Below, one piece after another: positions 33,628-45,179 of a DNA stretch of 64,000 nt. Where the stretch lies: positions 22,669,821 to 22,733,820 of the forward strand of contig OW386291.2 in NCBI GenBank assembly GCA_936432065.2, written 5' to 3'. The stretch is from Rutpela maculata (lineage: Eukaryota; Arthropoda; Insecta; Coleoptera; Cerambycidae). Position 1 is the stretch's first letter. Every line of letters begins with the position of its first letter. Under the pieces are notes generated by a model that saw only the letters and a program-made list of their open reading frames with translations, made no database searches and was not told where the DNA came from. The position numbers and the translations under genes are program-made.

Positions 33628-34282
33628 AAAACCGCTGCCTAAGGAATCACCACTTCCATATCCAGACCCAAATATATTTATCTAAGTATCTTACAACGAA
33701 AATACTATAATTGCACTCCACTAAGTGGAGATAATTGTTTATGGAATTTTAATGGTATAATATTTGAAATCGTGTACCAGAAAAACCCATAAAATGATAT
33801 GCCCCATCAGTAGTGGGGTGGTGGTAGTGGTGGTGTTGAGGTTGAATGAAGTGAAAAAAATTCTTGATGACTGGTTCTTGTACACACACTAAATCACAAT
33901 ATTTTGTCACCACCCCCTTTAGTAATGGGGTGGGGGTGGTAATAGAGGTGGCTATTGCCAAAAATGTTTTTGAGACCTTAGCTCCTCTTATATTTACTAA
34001 ATACCAATTTCATGCACTCTTAATTGCTTCAACTCTGCAACGGAATAAGATCAATATATAATCTAGTTTCAGATCTCGTTAAAATGCATACGTGTGCCAT
34101 ATTTTAAGTCAATATCTTAAACGATTCCAGAGTAATCGTGAGCACCAAACAGATACCAGACTAACAAACAGGCCGACGCGAAAGACAAATTTATTTTATT
34201 CAAACTTAACATATTGACGTTTCATGACATTCTAAGCTTATTTGTGCAATGAAAATTTTCGAAAATTTTTCTTGCGTTAGTG
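33628..34282 (+). mobile_element. Helentron-like repeat, copy B
   Basis: Begins AAACCGCTGCC, with the GGGGTGGTGG-rich centre and AGATCTCGTTAAAA block; the 3' hairpin end is missing (truncated near 34282). It lies within 450 bp upstream of the collagen start. Confidence 0.6.
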
Positions 34283-34328
34283 CGCATCGATGGTACTCAA
34301 GGAAAGCCACTGCGCATCCATACTACTC

Positions 34329-34924
34329 GACGTAACTTTAATAACATGATATTTGAAATCGCCTACCTCAAAAACCTATAAAACGATATGCCACATCGGT
34401 AGTGGGGTTTGGTGGTGGTGGCGGTGGATTAAGTAACAAAAAATTGAGGCTTAGGTTCTTGTATACACGCTAAATTACAATTTTATTTTTTTCACTCCCT
34501 TTAATAATGAGGTGGGGGTAGTAATGGGGGTGGCTAATGCCAAAACATTTTTTGAGACTTTGAGTTCTTTTATATATACTAAATACCAATTTTATGGACT
34601 CTTATCTGCTTGATTTACCTATTTACCCTCATTTACCCCAATTTACCCTCCAACCCTTCGACAGGACAAGATGAAAATATAATTTAGTTCCAGATCTCGT
34701 TAAAGTACATATGTGTACCAAATTTCAAGTCAATATCTTAAACGGTTCCAGAGTAAACGTGCGCACAAAAAGAGTTACAGACCGACAGATCGACAGACAG
34801 GCAGATATTTTTTTTCGTTCAAACTTAAAATCTCGACGTTTCATGACATTTTAAGCCTATTTGAGCAATAAAAATTATTAAAAAAATTTTTGTCGTTACT
34901 ATACTTCCACTGGATGTGGAAGTA
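34329..34924 (+). mobile_element. Helentron-like repeat, copy C (5' truncated)
   Basis: Starts at the ACTTTAATAACATGATATTTG block and runs to the terminal CTTCCACTGGATGTGGAAGTA. Follows copy B head to tail. Confidence 0.6.
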
Positions 34925-35254
34925 ATTAAAATTGTTTAGGATGAAAAATTGTATGAAAAAGGTCCTTTACAAAAAATGTCTCGTCGGAGCACGAGGACAC
35001 CAGGAATGGTCTGATAACAAATTTTCGCCAAATTAGAGATTGCTTATATATGTTGTTTACGATGGAAAATTGTATGAAGAAAGTCTCTTTCAATTTTTCC
35101 CCAGAGCATCACGGGCGGATCCAGGAAAGGCCCAAAACAATTTTTCGCCGAATCAGAAAATGTTTCTAATAAGAAATGATTAGTATAAAAAGTTACATCA
35201 AAAGTAGCTTTAGAAAATAAAAAATATATTCAGGTCATATTAAACAACCAATTA

Positions 35255-35760
35255 ATTACCTGGCAAATTACGGTAAGCCATATATAGGTAATATATATAA
35301 ATTACCAACACCGACACATGGAGGAATCACACGAGCACAATGAACAAGATGATTTTGAAGTTACCTTTGAAGAAATATCAGGTTCTCATACTGAATTTGA
35401 AAAAATCCGTAGCAGTGAGGACGATTTATTAAATATTGACAATTAAATAACCATAAGTTAGACATTCATGACCTCACATTTTTTTATTACGTCTCAAGTT
35501 ATGTTACTTCATTGATATTGTAGAGGTTCTCAGTTTTACTAATTTTATGAATCAATTTTGTTTTTCGATATTTTCTTGAAAATTTGATATTTAATAAGAA
35601 GTGGATACTTAATAAGGTCTCGGTAAGTTACCAATGCTAATTTACTAGTAATTTACCAGAAAAGTAAATTACCAAGATCGGTAAGAATTCGACAAATAAA
35701 AGGCAAATCGCAGCGGTAATTTACCCAAAAAATAAATTACAGTAACTTTGCATATTTGTT
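35255..35760. repeat. Region of repeated GGTAATTTAC / GTAAATTACC words
   Basis: Short words of the type GGTAATTTAC occur many times in both orientations at 35255-35310 and 35625-35755, on either side of a small ORF. They could pair as hairpins or be ends of a small element. Confidence 0.4.
35318..35446 (+). CDS. Small acidic ORF (42 codons), unassigned
   Basis: ATG 35318 to TAA 35446; rich in Glu/Asp (MEESHEHNEQDDFEVTFEE start). No domain recognised. It sits between the GGTAATTTAC word clusters, so it could be the N-terminal scrap of a transposase. May not be expressed. Confidence 0.2.
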   Translation: MEESHEHNEQDDFEVTFEEISGSHTEFEKIRSSEDDLLNIDN

Positions 35761-36822
35761 TAGGTTGATGGAAAGTACTGTCAAAACGCATCTACCTACC
35801 ATCGATTTCTTGAGAGCTTCGTTAAGAAGATGACGAAGGTTTTAACTAGGAGCAGATCCGAATAGGTAGCGATGGGAGCATGAGAGCATGGAAGCATCGG
35901 TAGTACTGGAGCTACTTCCGCTTTGGGCAGTTAAAAATGAAAAATCTTGTTGAAGATATGTAATAATAATTATTTTTTGATAAAGCGAACTATTTACATA
36001 GACGTTTCCAAAAGCATTCGCCAAATAAATGTTCTCGAAAATATATGTGTATGTCTCTTCGGTGAATTTTTATTAGGTAATTTCCAATTTCCTCGGGCAT
36101 ACTCCTTGATCTGCCCTTGGCTTTAACGTTCCTTCTATCCACTGTGTCCTTAAGGTACGTACATGCCGAAGATGCTATGCAGCTAGAAGTTCAGGCCGCA
36201 GTTTCAGTGGATGCATGAAAGCCATCAATTTTTAAAACGAACCTGCACATTTAAATGTGACCGTTCATACCGAGGATGCTACCAGCAGTTCATCCTATAA
36301 GCGTCTGGAAGACGTTGTGAATAAGCAGAAAATTCCATCTTTAACAGAATGAATATAATAAGAATATAACTTTATATTCAGGCACAGATCAAGAATTGGA
36401 AGCAAATATTATTATATTAACCTGAAAAAAAGAAAACACTTCACTGGAATGCTTACCAAGTATGAGATTCGAGAGATATTAGATGAAGAGCTGCCGATGG
36501 TTTTCATCAAGTGGCTACGTAAGTCGACCCTTGGGAATAAGCAGATAAGTTGAAAATCCGTGAAAGCGCGTCAAAAAGTGCATATAACTTTTGACGCACA
36601 AGGAATTCTTGGGCGCAACTATTTTTTTCGAAATCAGGTCAAAATACATAAGAATCAATAATAAAATTTCAGGTGGAATGTTGTCACCGAAAAAAATCGA
36701 TTCGACTGCACTATATGTATCTCTAATGCATAAAATAACAATGCCTTCTCGATTGCTTAGGTATATCATGTCGCCAAGTATTAGTGTAAGGGTTGACATT
36801 TTTTTAAATAAAATATATTACA
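35761..36822. other. Unassigned intergenic stretch
   Basis: No gene seen. Short opposing frames at 36515-36827 mirror each other and have no domain. Confidence 0.3.
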
Positions 36823-38176
36823 TATAGTCCAGTCAATGAATGGTTTCTAGAGGGAAATGCTGAGATCACAATTTTTGACTAGAGGGCTGTGTTTGGATTA
36901 TTTAGGAGGTAAACATACCAAAAGTCCCCGAACGTAGGAGGTGGGGGGGATGCAGGGGGCACGAAGAAGGTCCTGGTTTTTGGTTTTTCGCTCATATCTC
37001 GAAAACGGTTAGCTCTAATCAAAAAGTAGCTATATGCAAAATTAAAGCTGACTAAATTTTCTACAATAATGTTTGTATTATTTTTTTTTCGTATCTGCTG
37101 TGGTTCAGTAATGAATTTTAGATCTTTTGACTGTATTCTAACTTTATTAGAAATTTATTATAAATTGAAAATAAATTTTAATAATCATCGTAGAAAAAAG
37201 TTTCTTGTACAGATATCCTTTTCACAACAGACTGAACTGAAATATCGAATAAAAAATGTCTTCGCGTCTGTAAGGGTGTGTGCGCGTGTATATCTATGTG
37301 TGCGTGTATACCGCTTCTTGTAAACACGATAACTTCTGTTAGACTTAAAATATTTGATTACAATTTGGAACATATATAAAACAGCATATTACAATTATCC
37401 TTATTGAAATTGGGCCATATCTGTAATACATGGTGATAACCAGAGACTGAATTCTCACTTCATAATAATGTTATTAAAAATACCATGTTCCATATTTTAG
37501 GATAACACTGATATATCATCTAATTTATATAAAGTTGGTTTGCCTAACATACACCCGGTATATTGCGGTTTAGAAATCTTATACATCTTCTTATTTTTGT
37601 ATGCTTAGTAATATTTTGCTCTGAAATCAAAATAAAACGTATTTTACGTATGAGAGTTTGTAGGCTTCTGGTTATCACCATGTATTACAGATAAGGCCCA
37701 ATTTCAATAGGGATTATGGTAATATGCTGTTTTACGCATGGTCCAAATTGAAATCAAATATTTTAAGTCTAACAGAAGTCATCGTGTTTACAAGAAACGG
37801 TATACACGCACATATAGATATATAATTTATAATAAATTTATAATAAAATTAGAATACAGTCAAAAGATATACAATTCATTACTGAACCATAACAGATACG
37901 AAAAAAATTAATTGAAACATTATTGTAGAAAATTTAGTCAGCTTTAATTTTGCATATAGCCTTTTTGATTGGAGCTAACGGTTTTCGATATATGAGCGAA
38001 AAACCAAAAGCCGGGACCTTCTTCGTGCCCCCCTGCATCCCCCCCACTTCCAACGTTTGGAGAATTTTGGTATGTTTACCTTCTATATAGTCCAAACATA
38101 GCCCCCAAGTCAAAAATTGTGATCTCGGCATTTCCCTCTAGACCCCCTTATTGAACGTTCATTGACTGGGCTAATA
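36823..38176. mobile_element. Fold-back element, ~1.35 kb
   Basis: AGTCCAGTCAATGAA near 36826 is mirrored by TTCATTGACTGGGCT near 38172. The palindrome continues to the centre (GGCCATATCTGTAATACATGG near 37412 against its inverse near 37680). Contains a (TG)n-like run 37270-37310 in one arm only. No coding. Confidence 0.8.
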
Positions 38177-38389
38177 TACATTATAATTCCAAAATGGGGA
38201 ATGAATGAATGGTTTATACTTTTTGCTTGAAATCCAAGGATCGCGGGTTAGAAATACAGGCACACAGGTTAGTTTTTTACATTTTTTTTAAATTAAATTA
38301 ACTCTGGTGACTGATCTACATAAGGAATCAAACAGTCAAATTTTATGTATTAGAGACACATAGTATGGAAATATTTTGAATTATTACTA

Positions 38390-39270
38390 TCCTTAAACGC
38401 ATTTTTCGTTGTCGGGCATGTGAGAACTTGTTGGATCGGGTTTTTTGAGGAAACTCAATATGTCCTGTAAAATTTCACAATTAGACATCCTAACGATCCC
38501 CGGATTGAAACCGCCCCCTCCCTCAATACCGAAACAGGCAAAAAACATCCAAGTGTGTTTTCTATACGTTTTCAAGGGCGAGGAATACGATGCTGATATT
38601 GTTTAGCCTCCCACTCCTAACCAACTACTCCTAAATAAAACCAACTATAAGAAAAACCAATGGTTTTGGGCGTGCAAGAGTAGCTTTTGAGAACTAAGAG
38701 AGAAAGTGATGCCACAATCGTGTTCTCTACTCTTGAAAACGGGGGATAAATTCTTTAAAACCTTCTCTTTGAGGGACACTTCATTGTTGAAACCACCCCC
38801 TCCCTCCCTGTTCTGTCGGGGGTCGCTAGGAGGTCTGGTTGCGGAATCTTACAGGACATATTAATTTTTCCGGGAGTCGTTACGATGTCTGGTTGCTAAA
38901 TTTTACAGGACTATTGAGTTTCCTCAAAAAACTACCGATCCAACAAGTCCTCGTATGCCTGATAACGAAAAATGGGAAAACGAGGTGGCTTTATGTATTT
39001 GGTTAGGGTAGGAGGCTAAATACTATCAGCATTCCTGCTCTTGAAAACGTGTAGAAAATAATTTTCAGCACGTTTGAATGTTTTTTGCATGTTTCGGTAT
39101 TGAGGGACGCGGTGGTTTCAACCCCCGGGGGTCGCTAGAATGTCTGGTTGCGAAATCTTACAGGACATATTAAGTTTTCTCAAAAATAACCCGATCCAGC
39201 AAGTCCTCGCATCCCCGACAACGAAAAATGGGAAAAAGGGGGTGGTTTTTTGCGTTTAGAGGTTCTTCGA
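38390..39270. repeat. Local direct and inverted repeats (~260-bp unit)
   Basis: The block holding TGTCTGGTTGC, TTACAGGACAT, CCGATCCA and CAAGTCCTCG occurs at 38880-39000 and 39140-39250 in direct order, and inverted at 38395-38500 (ACTTGTTGGATCGGG). A GGGGGTCGCTAG word recurs at their edges. No ORF. Confidence 0.55.
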
Positions 39271-41092
39271 GGGGGTAGGGACCACGCGACTACCAGCATC
39301 GTGTTGGCCGCCCTCGAAAACGGGGGTAGCCATGGTCTATTTTGCTGTTCTGTCGCCTAATTAAATCCCACCCCCTTAAAACTACTGATACGCTATACAA
39401 TGATGACATTATCACCAGTTGTCATGATGTTTTCATTCCCGTTAAATTTTAGTTGTCTTTGTATCCTCAAATTAAATTTAAAACGAAATAACCATGTAAC
39501 GTTTCTTTTTCGAAATATGTAATAACGGAATGCAGTTAACTATTTAAATTAATCCTTTGAATGGCTGAATAACCGAGTGATTAAAATATATGAGGCATAT
39601 TATTAATGTTAAATAAGAACGTAACGTAATTGTCTTTTATTTATAGGCCAAAGCAGTTAAAAGCTTTTGGAGTGTTGATCTATTTATTGAGTAGTAAAAT
39701 CTAGAACAATCTATTATAGATATATTTAAATCTCTATTAGTGTAAATTATTCTGATTTATATTATTTTGCTGTAAACTCTAACAGTTGTCTGCAAATGCA
39801 ACTTTCATTAAATGCTTTAATGACAATTAGTTGTATATTTATACGCGATGTACAACACATTGCATTTTAAAGTAACTGTTAACTTTGAAATATTCATAAG
39901 AACCACTCACGTTTCGTCAATCATTTAAGAATTATCTGGAGATGAATACGATGAATACTACTAAACTGTTATTTATGTTCTAAATCAGAATTAACTGTAA
40001 ATTATAATGGTTCCCTATCGTTAGGTACTTTCATTAGTTTGCTGGGCAATAATTATTAACATCTCTTCTCCATATTTTCTCCGTTTTTCCCACAAACTAC
40101 AAATATTCTTTTAGTTAAACTCATAAATTTTCAACTTCCATTGCAATACTTTCATTTTTCTGAATAAAATACGTTTTCTTTCCCATCTTCAGCTACAACT
40201 CCAAAAGATTCTTACCGGAATTAAGAAATTTCAGTTAAGAGCTTCAATGATGCTGTTCCTAACAGGCAACCGCGATATATGGCGTGATGCTGTTATAGAA
40301 TCTGCCAGAATTGACCTAGGTCGAAGCCAAAATAAAAATTCGACCAGAACATACAAGTCTGAAGGGCTTCAGAGCCACAAACTAGCCCAAAAGGACCGTT
40401 ATGAGTTCGATAAGACATTAGGCACAACCGGGTAAAAATTCGAAGAAACACCGAATTCTTACTTAGGAAAATATATTTTGGTCCAGGATATGACAGTGAA
40501 AGTATATAGTGGTCATTGAAAAATGAACCACATACTTTTTAAAAAGTACGCCAAAAAAAGTACTTTGAAAATATTCATAATATTTTCAACTTTAATTCCT
40601 CCGCCGAAGACATTGATCATGGAGGTACAGTCATTATATATCCTGTTCTAAAGACTCAGCATAAAATTTTAACAATGCAATGTATCAAAAGGGCCAAACC
40701 GACGAATTTGGCAAAGGCGTCGTAGCACTTATAAGCAAAAATTGGCAAAATATCAATGAAAATGCACAAGGTCCTGCATAAAACAAGTTTGGATTCACAC
40801 AGCGACTCATAATTTGGATTGCGTTGGATGGTCAATACAAGGCGATGGTAGGAAAGCCAAATGCAGGGCTTTCCAAATAATAAAGTTATGTGCCTTGTGC
40901 ACAAAGGACTCAAAAATAAATTTTGCCAAAAAGTCGCTTGGAGGCGACTCGCTGCCATTTTTCCTGTATTGAAGCTGCATAGGGACAAGTACGTCGCAAG
41001 ACTGGCCGAACGTTATTAAACTCATGTATTAGTCCAACTCCGTTCCGTGAATGAACTCTTTTTAGAAGGCTTACATTAAGTTCTGAGGAAGT
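39271..41092. other. Unassigned intergenic stretch
   Basis: AT-rich. The 40650-41090 part is repeat-like: its last ~70 bases recur inverted and diverged at 63645-63795. The 110-codon minus frame at 40988-40656 shows no domain. Confidence 0.3.
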
Positions 41093-41362
41093 TATAATAA
41101 TGATAATAATAATAATACGTCTTTATTCGTTCACAAAGTATTCTTACAATTTACAAAAAGAAAATTCTGCAAACTGCAGATATACAATGTTTTGAAATGG
41201 CGAAGTATCGCTCAAGGAGCGTTTTTCAACTTAACCAGTACCTAACCTACAAAAACCTGTTTTACTAAAGTAAATACATTACATTTATAATATACTCTAT
41301 GAGATAATGTAGAAATTTGCATGAATCAGAAATCAAAGAGAGAACATGAATTATAGCCAAGA

Positions 41363-41965
41363 TTAGTCATCAATAGCGGAGGTTTCAAATAAGTACTTTT
41401 TTAACTTTTTCTTGAAGTTTACTATAGTGTAATTATGAAATCTGGTAGGTATACTGTTGTACAATTTACATGCACTATACGTGAAACTCCGTTTAAACAT
41501 TGCACTGGAGTGTCTAGGTATAACTAACACATGTTTATTACGAGTATTAAAAACGTTTACATCTCCAAATCGTCTTAATTTATTAAGCAGGTAAGGTGGT
41601 TTATTGGACAGTAACACTTTATGTACAAGGGAAAGCATATGTAAATTTCTGAGCTTGTCAAGTTTTAGTCTGTTTTCCTCAACTATTTTATAAATGATAT
41701 GCTGATATTTTCTAATGCCAAAGGCAAATCTAAAACATGAATTCTGGATTTTTTGAAGTCTATCAGAGTCAAATCTTAAGAGGGCAGGGCCATAAATTGT
41801 GTCACAATATGATATCTTTGAGACAATTAAAGTTTCACATATAGTTAATTTAAGTTTTGAAGTTAATATCTGTCTGTGGGGATAAAGTTGTCTTAGAATA
41901 TTATATGTCGATTTGCATAAATAACTTACATGTTTGGAGAACCTTAGATCTGAGTCTAGCCACAA
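41363..41965 (-). pseudogene. LINE ORF2, C-terminal domain
   Basis: Begins at WLDSDLRFSKHVSYLCKST and contains KISYCDTIYGPALL, the thumb/C-terminal region common in jockey-group LINEs. Ends at 41363, followed by the 3' UTR. Confidence 0.78.
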
Positions 41966-42132
41966 ACCTAAGTTTGTGGTATCCGCTAAGACAGGTAATT
42001 CTACACCATTTATTTTAATTTTGAGAGATGGTTTTATAAGTTATCTCTTATGTTTAGGGCCAAATAGCATTACAGATGATTTTTTGGCGTTCAGCTGAAG
42101 GTTATGAGCTGCCGATATATCAACTAGATTTT

Positions 42133-42693
42133 CTAAATCCTCACATATTTTGGAGGCAGCCAACCTTCGTCCGAAGTGAAGGAAAAATAAGCTTGCGTGT
42201 CATCTGCATAATAGTGTATAGTACAACTCTCAATTATCTTACAAAAATCTGAGATATATATCGAAAACAGCAAAGGTCCGAGTATGGATCCCTGTGGTAC
42301 ACCTAAATAATTATGTCGAGTCTCTGATATTTTGTTATTGTATACCACTGTTTGACAGCGGTCTTGCAAATAACTTTTGATTAATGCTACAGATTCGACT
42401 GAAAAATTATAATATGCCAGTTTATCACATAATATATTGGGATCCATAGTGTCGAACGCCTTGCTGTAATCTAACAAAATCAGACAGCTTATTTTACATT
42501 CATCGGTAGCTCTAATCAAATCATCTGTGATGGTGGCCAAAGCAGTGGTTGTACTATGTTGTTCTCTAAAACCGGATTGTGAGGTGGGTATTATATCATT
42601 TTCGATTACATAGTTAGTTATCTGAATTTTCATTATACCCTCAAGAGTTTTTGACAACATGGGAAGCACACTAATTGGTCGCAGATGACCCAA
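42133..42693 (-). pseudogene. LINE ORF2, reverse-transcriptase core
   Basis: RT motifs in order: LRPISVLPMLSKTLE, SGFREQHSTTTAL, LLDYSKAFDTMD, GVPQGSILGPLLFSIYISD and the catalytic YADDTQAY. The frame is lost after YADD. Confidence 0.85.
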
Positions 42694-42730
42694 TTCGGTA
42701 GGATTAGGAATTTTGGCAAAAGGTAGAACA

Positions 42731-43897
42731 TTAGCCTGTTTCCACGCTTCTGGAAATATTGAAGTGGTAAGGGCACAATTTATAATAAAAGTCTATTAGG
42801 TAAACACTTACTAGCCTAAACATTTTGAGGGAGATGAGGTCGGGACCTACTGAGTTACTTTTAATTGAATTTAAACATTTAATAACATCTTTCTTCTCAA
42901 CATAAGAGAATTTAAAGAGTCTATTTGTAGGATTGTGTACATTTTTGTATTTTTGAAAAATTTCAGACTGTTTGGGTGTTTTATTAATTAAAATCGGATT
43001 TGTAAAATGAGCATTGATTAAATCTAAATCTAATAAATTATTTAGTATATCATGTTTGTTATTGGTATTTAATATTTTTAAAGATCTAAGTGTGTCCCAC
43101 GTCATTTTATAGTCTTTCTGGGCCATTATGAATTCCATATATGCCTTTTTTTCTCTTTTTATAGCATAATTTACCTGGTTTTTGAGAACTTTATAATAAT
43201 TCCAGTGGGCTGGTGATTTAGTTATTTTACATTTACTAAATGCTTTATCTCGACTCTTTATCATTTCCCTTATATTGTATGTCAGCCAAGGCGCAGGAGG
43301 TTTTGTTACTCTGACTGTTCGAACAGGAGCACTGACATTAAAAATAGTGATAAGATTTTCATTTAGAAATTCAACCATGTCATTCACATCTCTTAGGTTA
43401 TAAATATAATTCCAGTTTATGTTGTGAAACTGTTCAAGGAATAGATCTTCATCGAATTCCTTAAAGCTACGAAAAGTAATTAATTTACTTGCATTTTCTG
43501 TTTTGATTTTATTAATATTGCAAATGGTAGCACAATGATCAGAAATTCCATGTATGTTAACCACTGTTCCACTATTAATGCATTCATTATCAGAGGTAAT
43601 TATAATATCAATTAACGTTCGCGTGGTTTGGGTAATCCTAGTAGGTTCAGCAATGATTTGAAAAAGCCCATAAGACTCAGTAAAATTATGGAAATGTGTG
43701 ACACTCTGATTATCGCTTAATAAATTTATATTTATATCTCCAGCTATAAGGACTGTATCACAATCAGGTATTATAACAGACATTGCATTTTCTAGAGAAT
43801 TAAATGTGTCTAAAATATTAGATCTGGGTGGTCTGTACAAGACCCCTATGGCGTAATGCTTCCCTAGTATTGCTGTCTTAATCCATAATTGCTCCAA
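42731..43897 (-). pseudogene. LINE ORF2, endonuclease end to RT start
   Basis: AP-endonuclease motifs GVLYRPPRSN, VLIAGDININLL, LIDIIITSD and the catalytic GISDHCATI, then the linker to RT. The reading continues upstream to about 43965. A frame break near 42780 separates it from the RT core. Confidence 0.82.
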
Positions 43898-43968
43898 AGT
43901 GTTATTAATTTCTTGCAGGATAATTTTATATTGAAAAGTACTCTTAATAAATATACCTGAATTTTTTT

Positions 43969-45179
43969 ACCAAATCGATTGTTAGCGTACGCTCTCACTT
44001 GTATGGTTAAAAAGTCATTTGCCTTAGTTGGGGAGGCGTGATTCTTTCACATTATATCACTTTGCAGAAAATCACTGTATTATTTTATACTTATTAAATA
44101 AATGTCATTCTTTGAACTAATTGTATTTTCTTGATGTAAGATGTAAGGACTTGTTGCTAATCTTAATCCCTGGAGTTTTCGTTTGGAACTGAGTTAATCG
44201 GAATCTCATGATTCCCTAAGTTTGATACTCAGTGTTCTGGTCGCCTTACGGGAGCTTGATAGGGATTTTTTTTGCGATTTCTCCAGAAATCTTTAAGGTG
44301 TAGATAGAGACCATTATTAGTCAGACCCATTATTACTGTATTAACAGATCAAAATCACGTCAAATTCCAATCCCGTCGGAGAGAAATCTTCGATAGGGAT
44401 TTTTTTTAAGCAAAAATTACAAAACTTCCTAGGCGTAAAACCTCTTATTGTCAGTGAATAAATGAAATAACGCCCTGGGAGAGCGTCGTTAATGATCTGA
44501 GGTAGTGCAGCCCTGACCTATTACTCGTCTATTGAAGTATATTTTATCTCGAATCCGCTTGGGAGTGGAAGAATGGGGCAAGAACGCGGCTGGCGCCCTT
44601 CTAAAAATAAATTGGTGTCGCGTCACCTAGACGCACGGTAGTGAGTACTTCTACAACGCCACCAGGCGTGCTATACAGTAAGTGCGGACCAACTAGAATA
44701 ATTTCCATGAATCACAAAACATCTGACAAAACGTTGTGAATAAGAAAAAGAGCCTCGTGAAGCAAATATTTCAAATAACAAGTTAGAAAGACAGCTAATT
44801 AATTTAAAGTAAGGTAAAAGAAGACATTTTTGAAAAAAAATAAAATTGAACCATCTTTAATAAAGGTCGCTAAAAATAATGTTTATTCATTTCTATATTC
44901 TGTATTCGCAAATTCTACGGATTTATAAATAGAAATACAGTAACATTTCTATTATTTAACTAAACTAGTAATTACAAAATAATAGTAAATAGTTCTGTCA
45001 ATTATAAGATGTTGTAATATCAAATGAACCGATAATTCTGTACTTAATTTACTGAAGAAATGGAAGTCATATACAATATCATGAACAGATGTTTGTAATT
45101 TCACAGGAAAGGTACTTTAAAATAAAGATAAACTCCATTTCTTAGATACTGGAAGTATACAATAAAAAGTAAAATTTAT
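43969..45179. repeat. Unassigned stretch with a dispersed repeat (44600-44790)
   Basis: The 44660-44765 part (GACCAACTAGAATAATT, CAAAACGTTGTGAATAAG) recurs inverted at 63085-63190. Class unknown. No gene is seen in the remainder. Confidence 0.4.

Larger units (their letters stand above)
41093..43968 (-). mobile_element. Jockey/CR1-type LINE, 5' truncated and decayed
   Basis: The minus strand reads the end of an AP-endonuclease domain, reverse transcriptase, a C-terminal domain, AATAAA near 41125 and a (TTA)n microsatellite tail at 41093-41118. The APE start is missing and the frame is broken at least twice, so it is dead. Confidence 0.85.

Noticed and set aside
33628..34924. CRISPR-like or satellite array from repeated G-rich words
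   Set aside because: The repetition comes from two head-to-tail copies of a dispersed transposon, not regularly spaced short repeats.
40656..40988. 110-codon minus-strand ORF as a host gene
   Set aside because: No domain, no splice context, and its 3' neighbourhood is a dispersed repeat.
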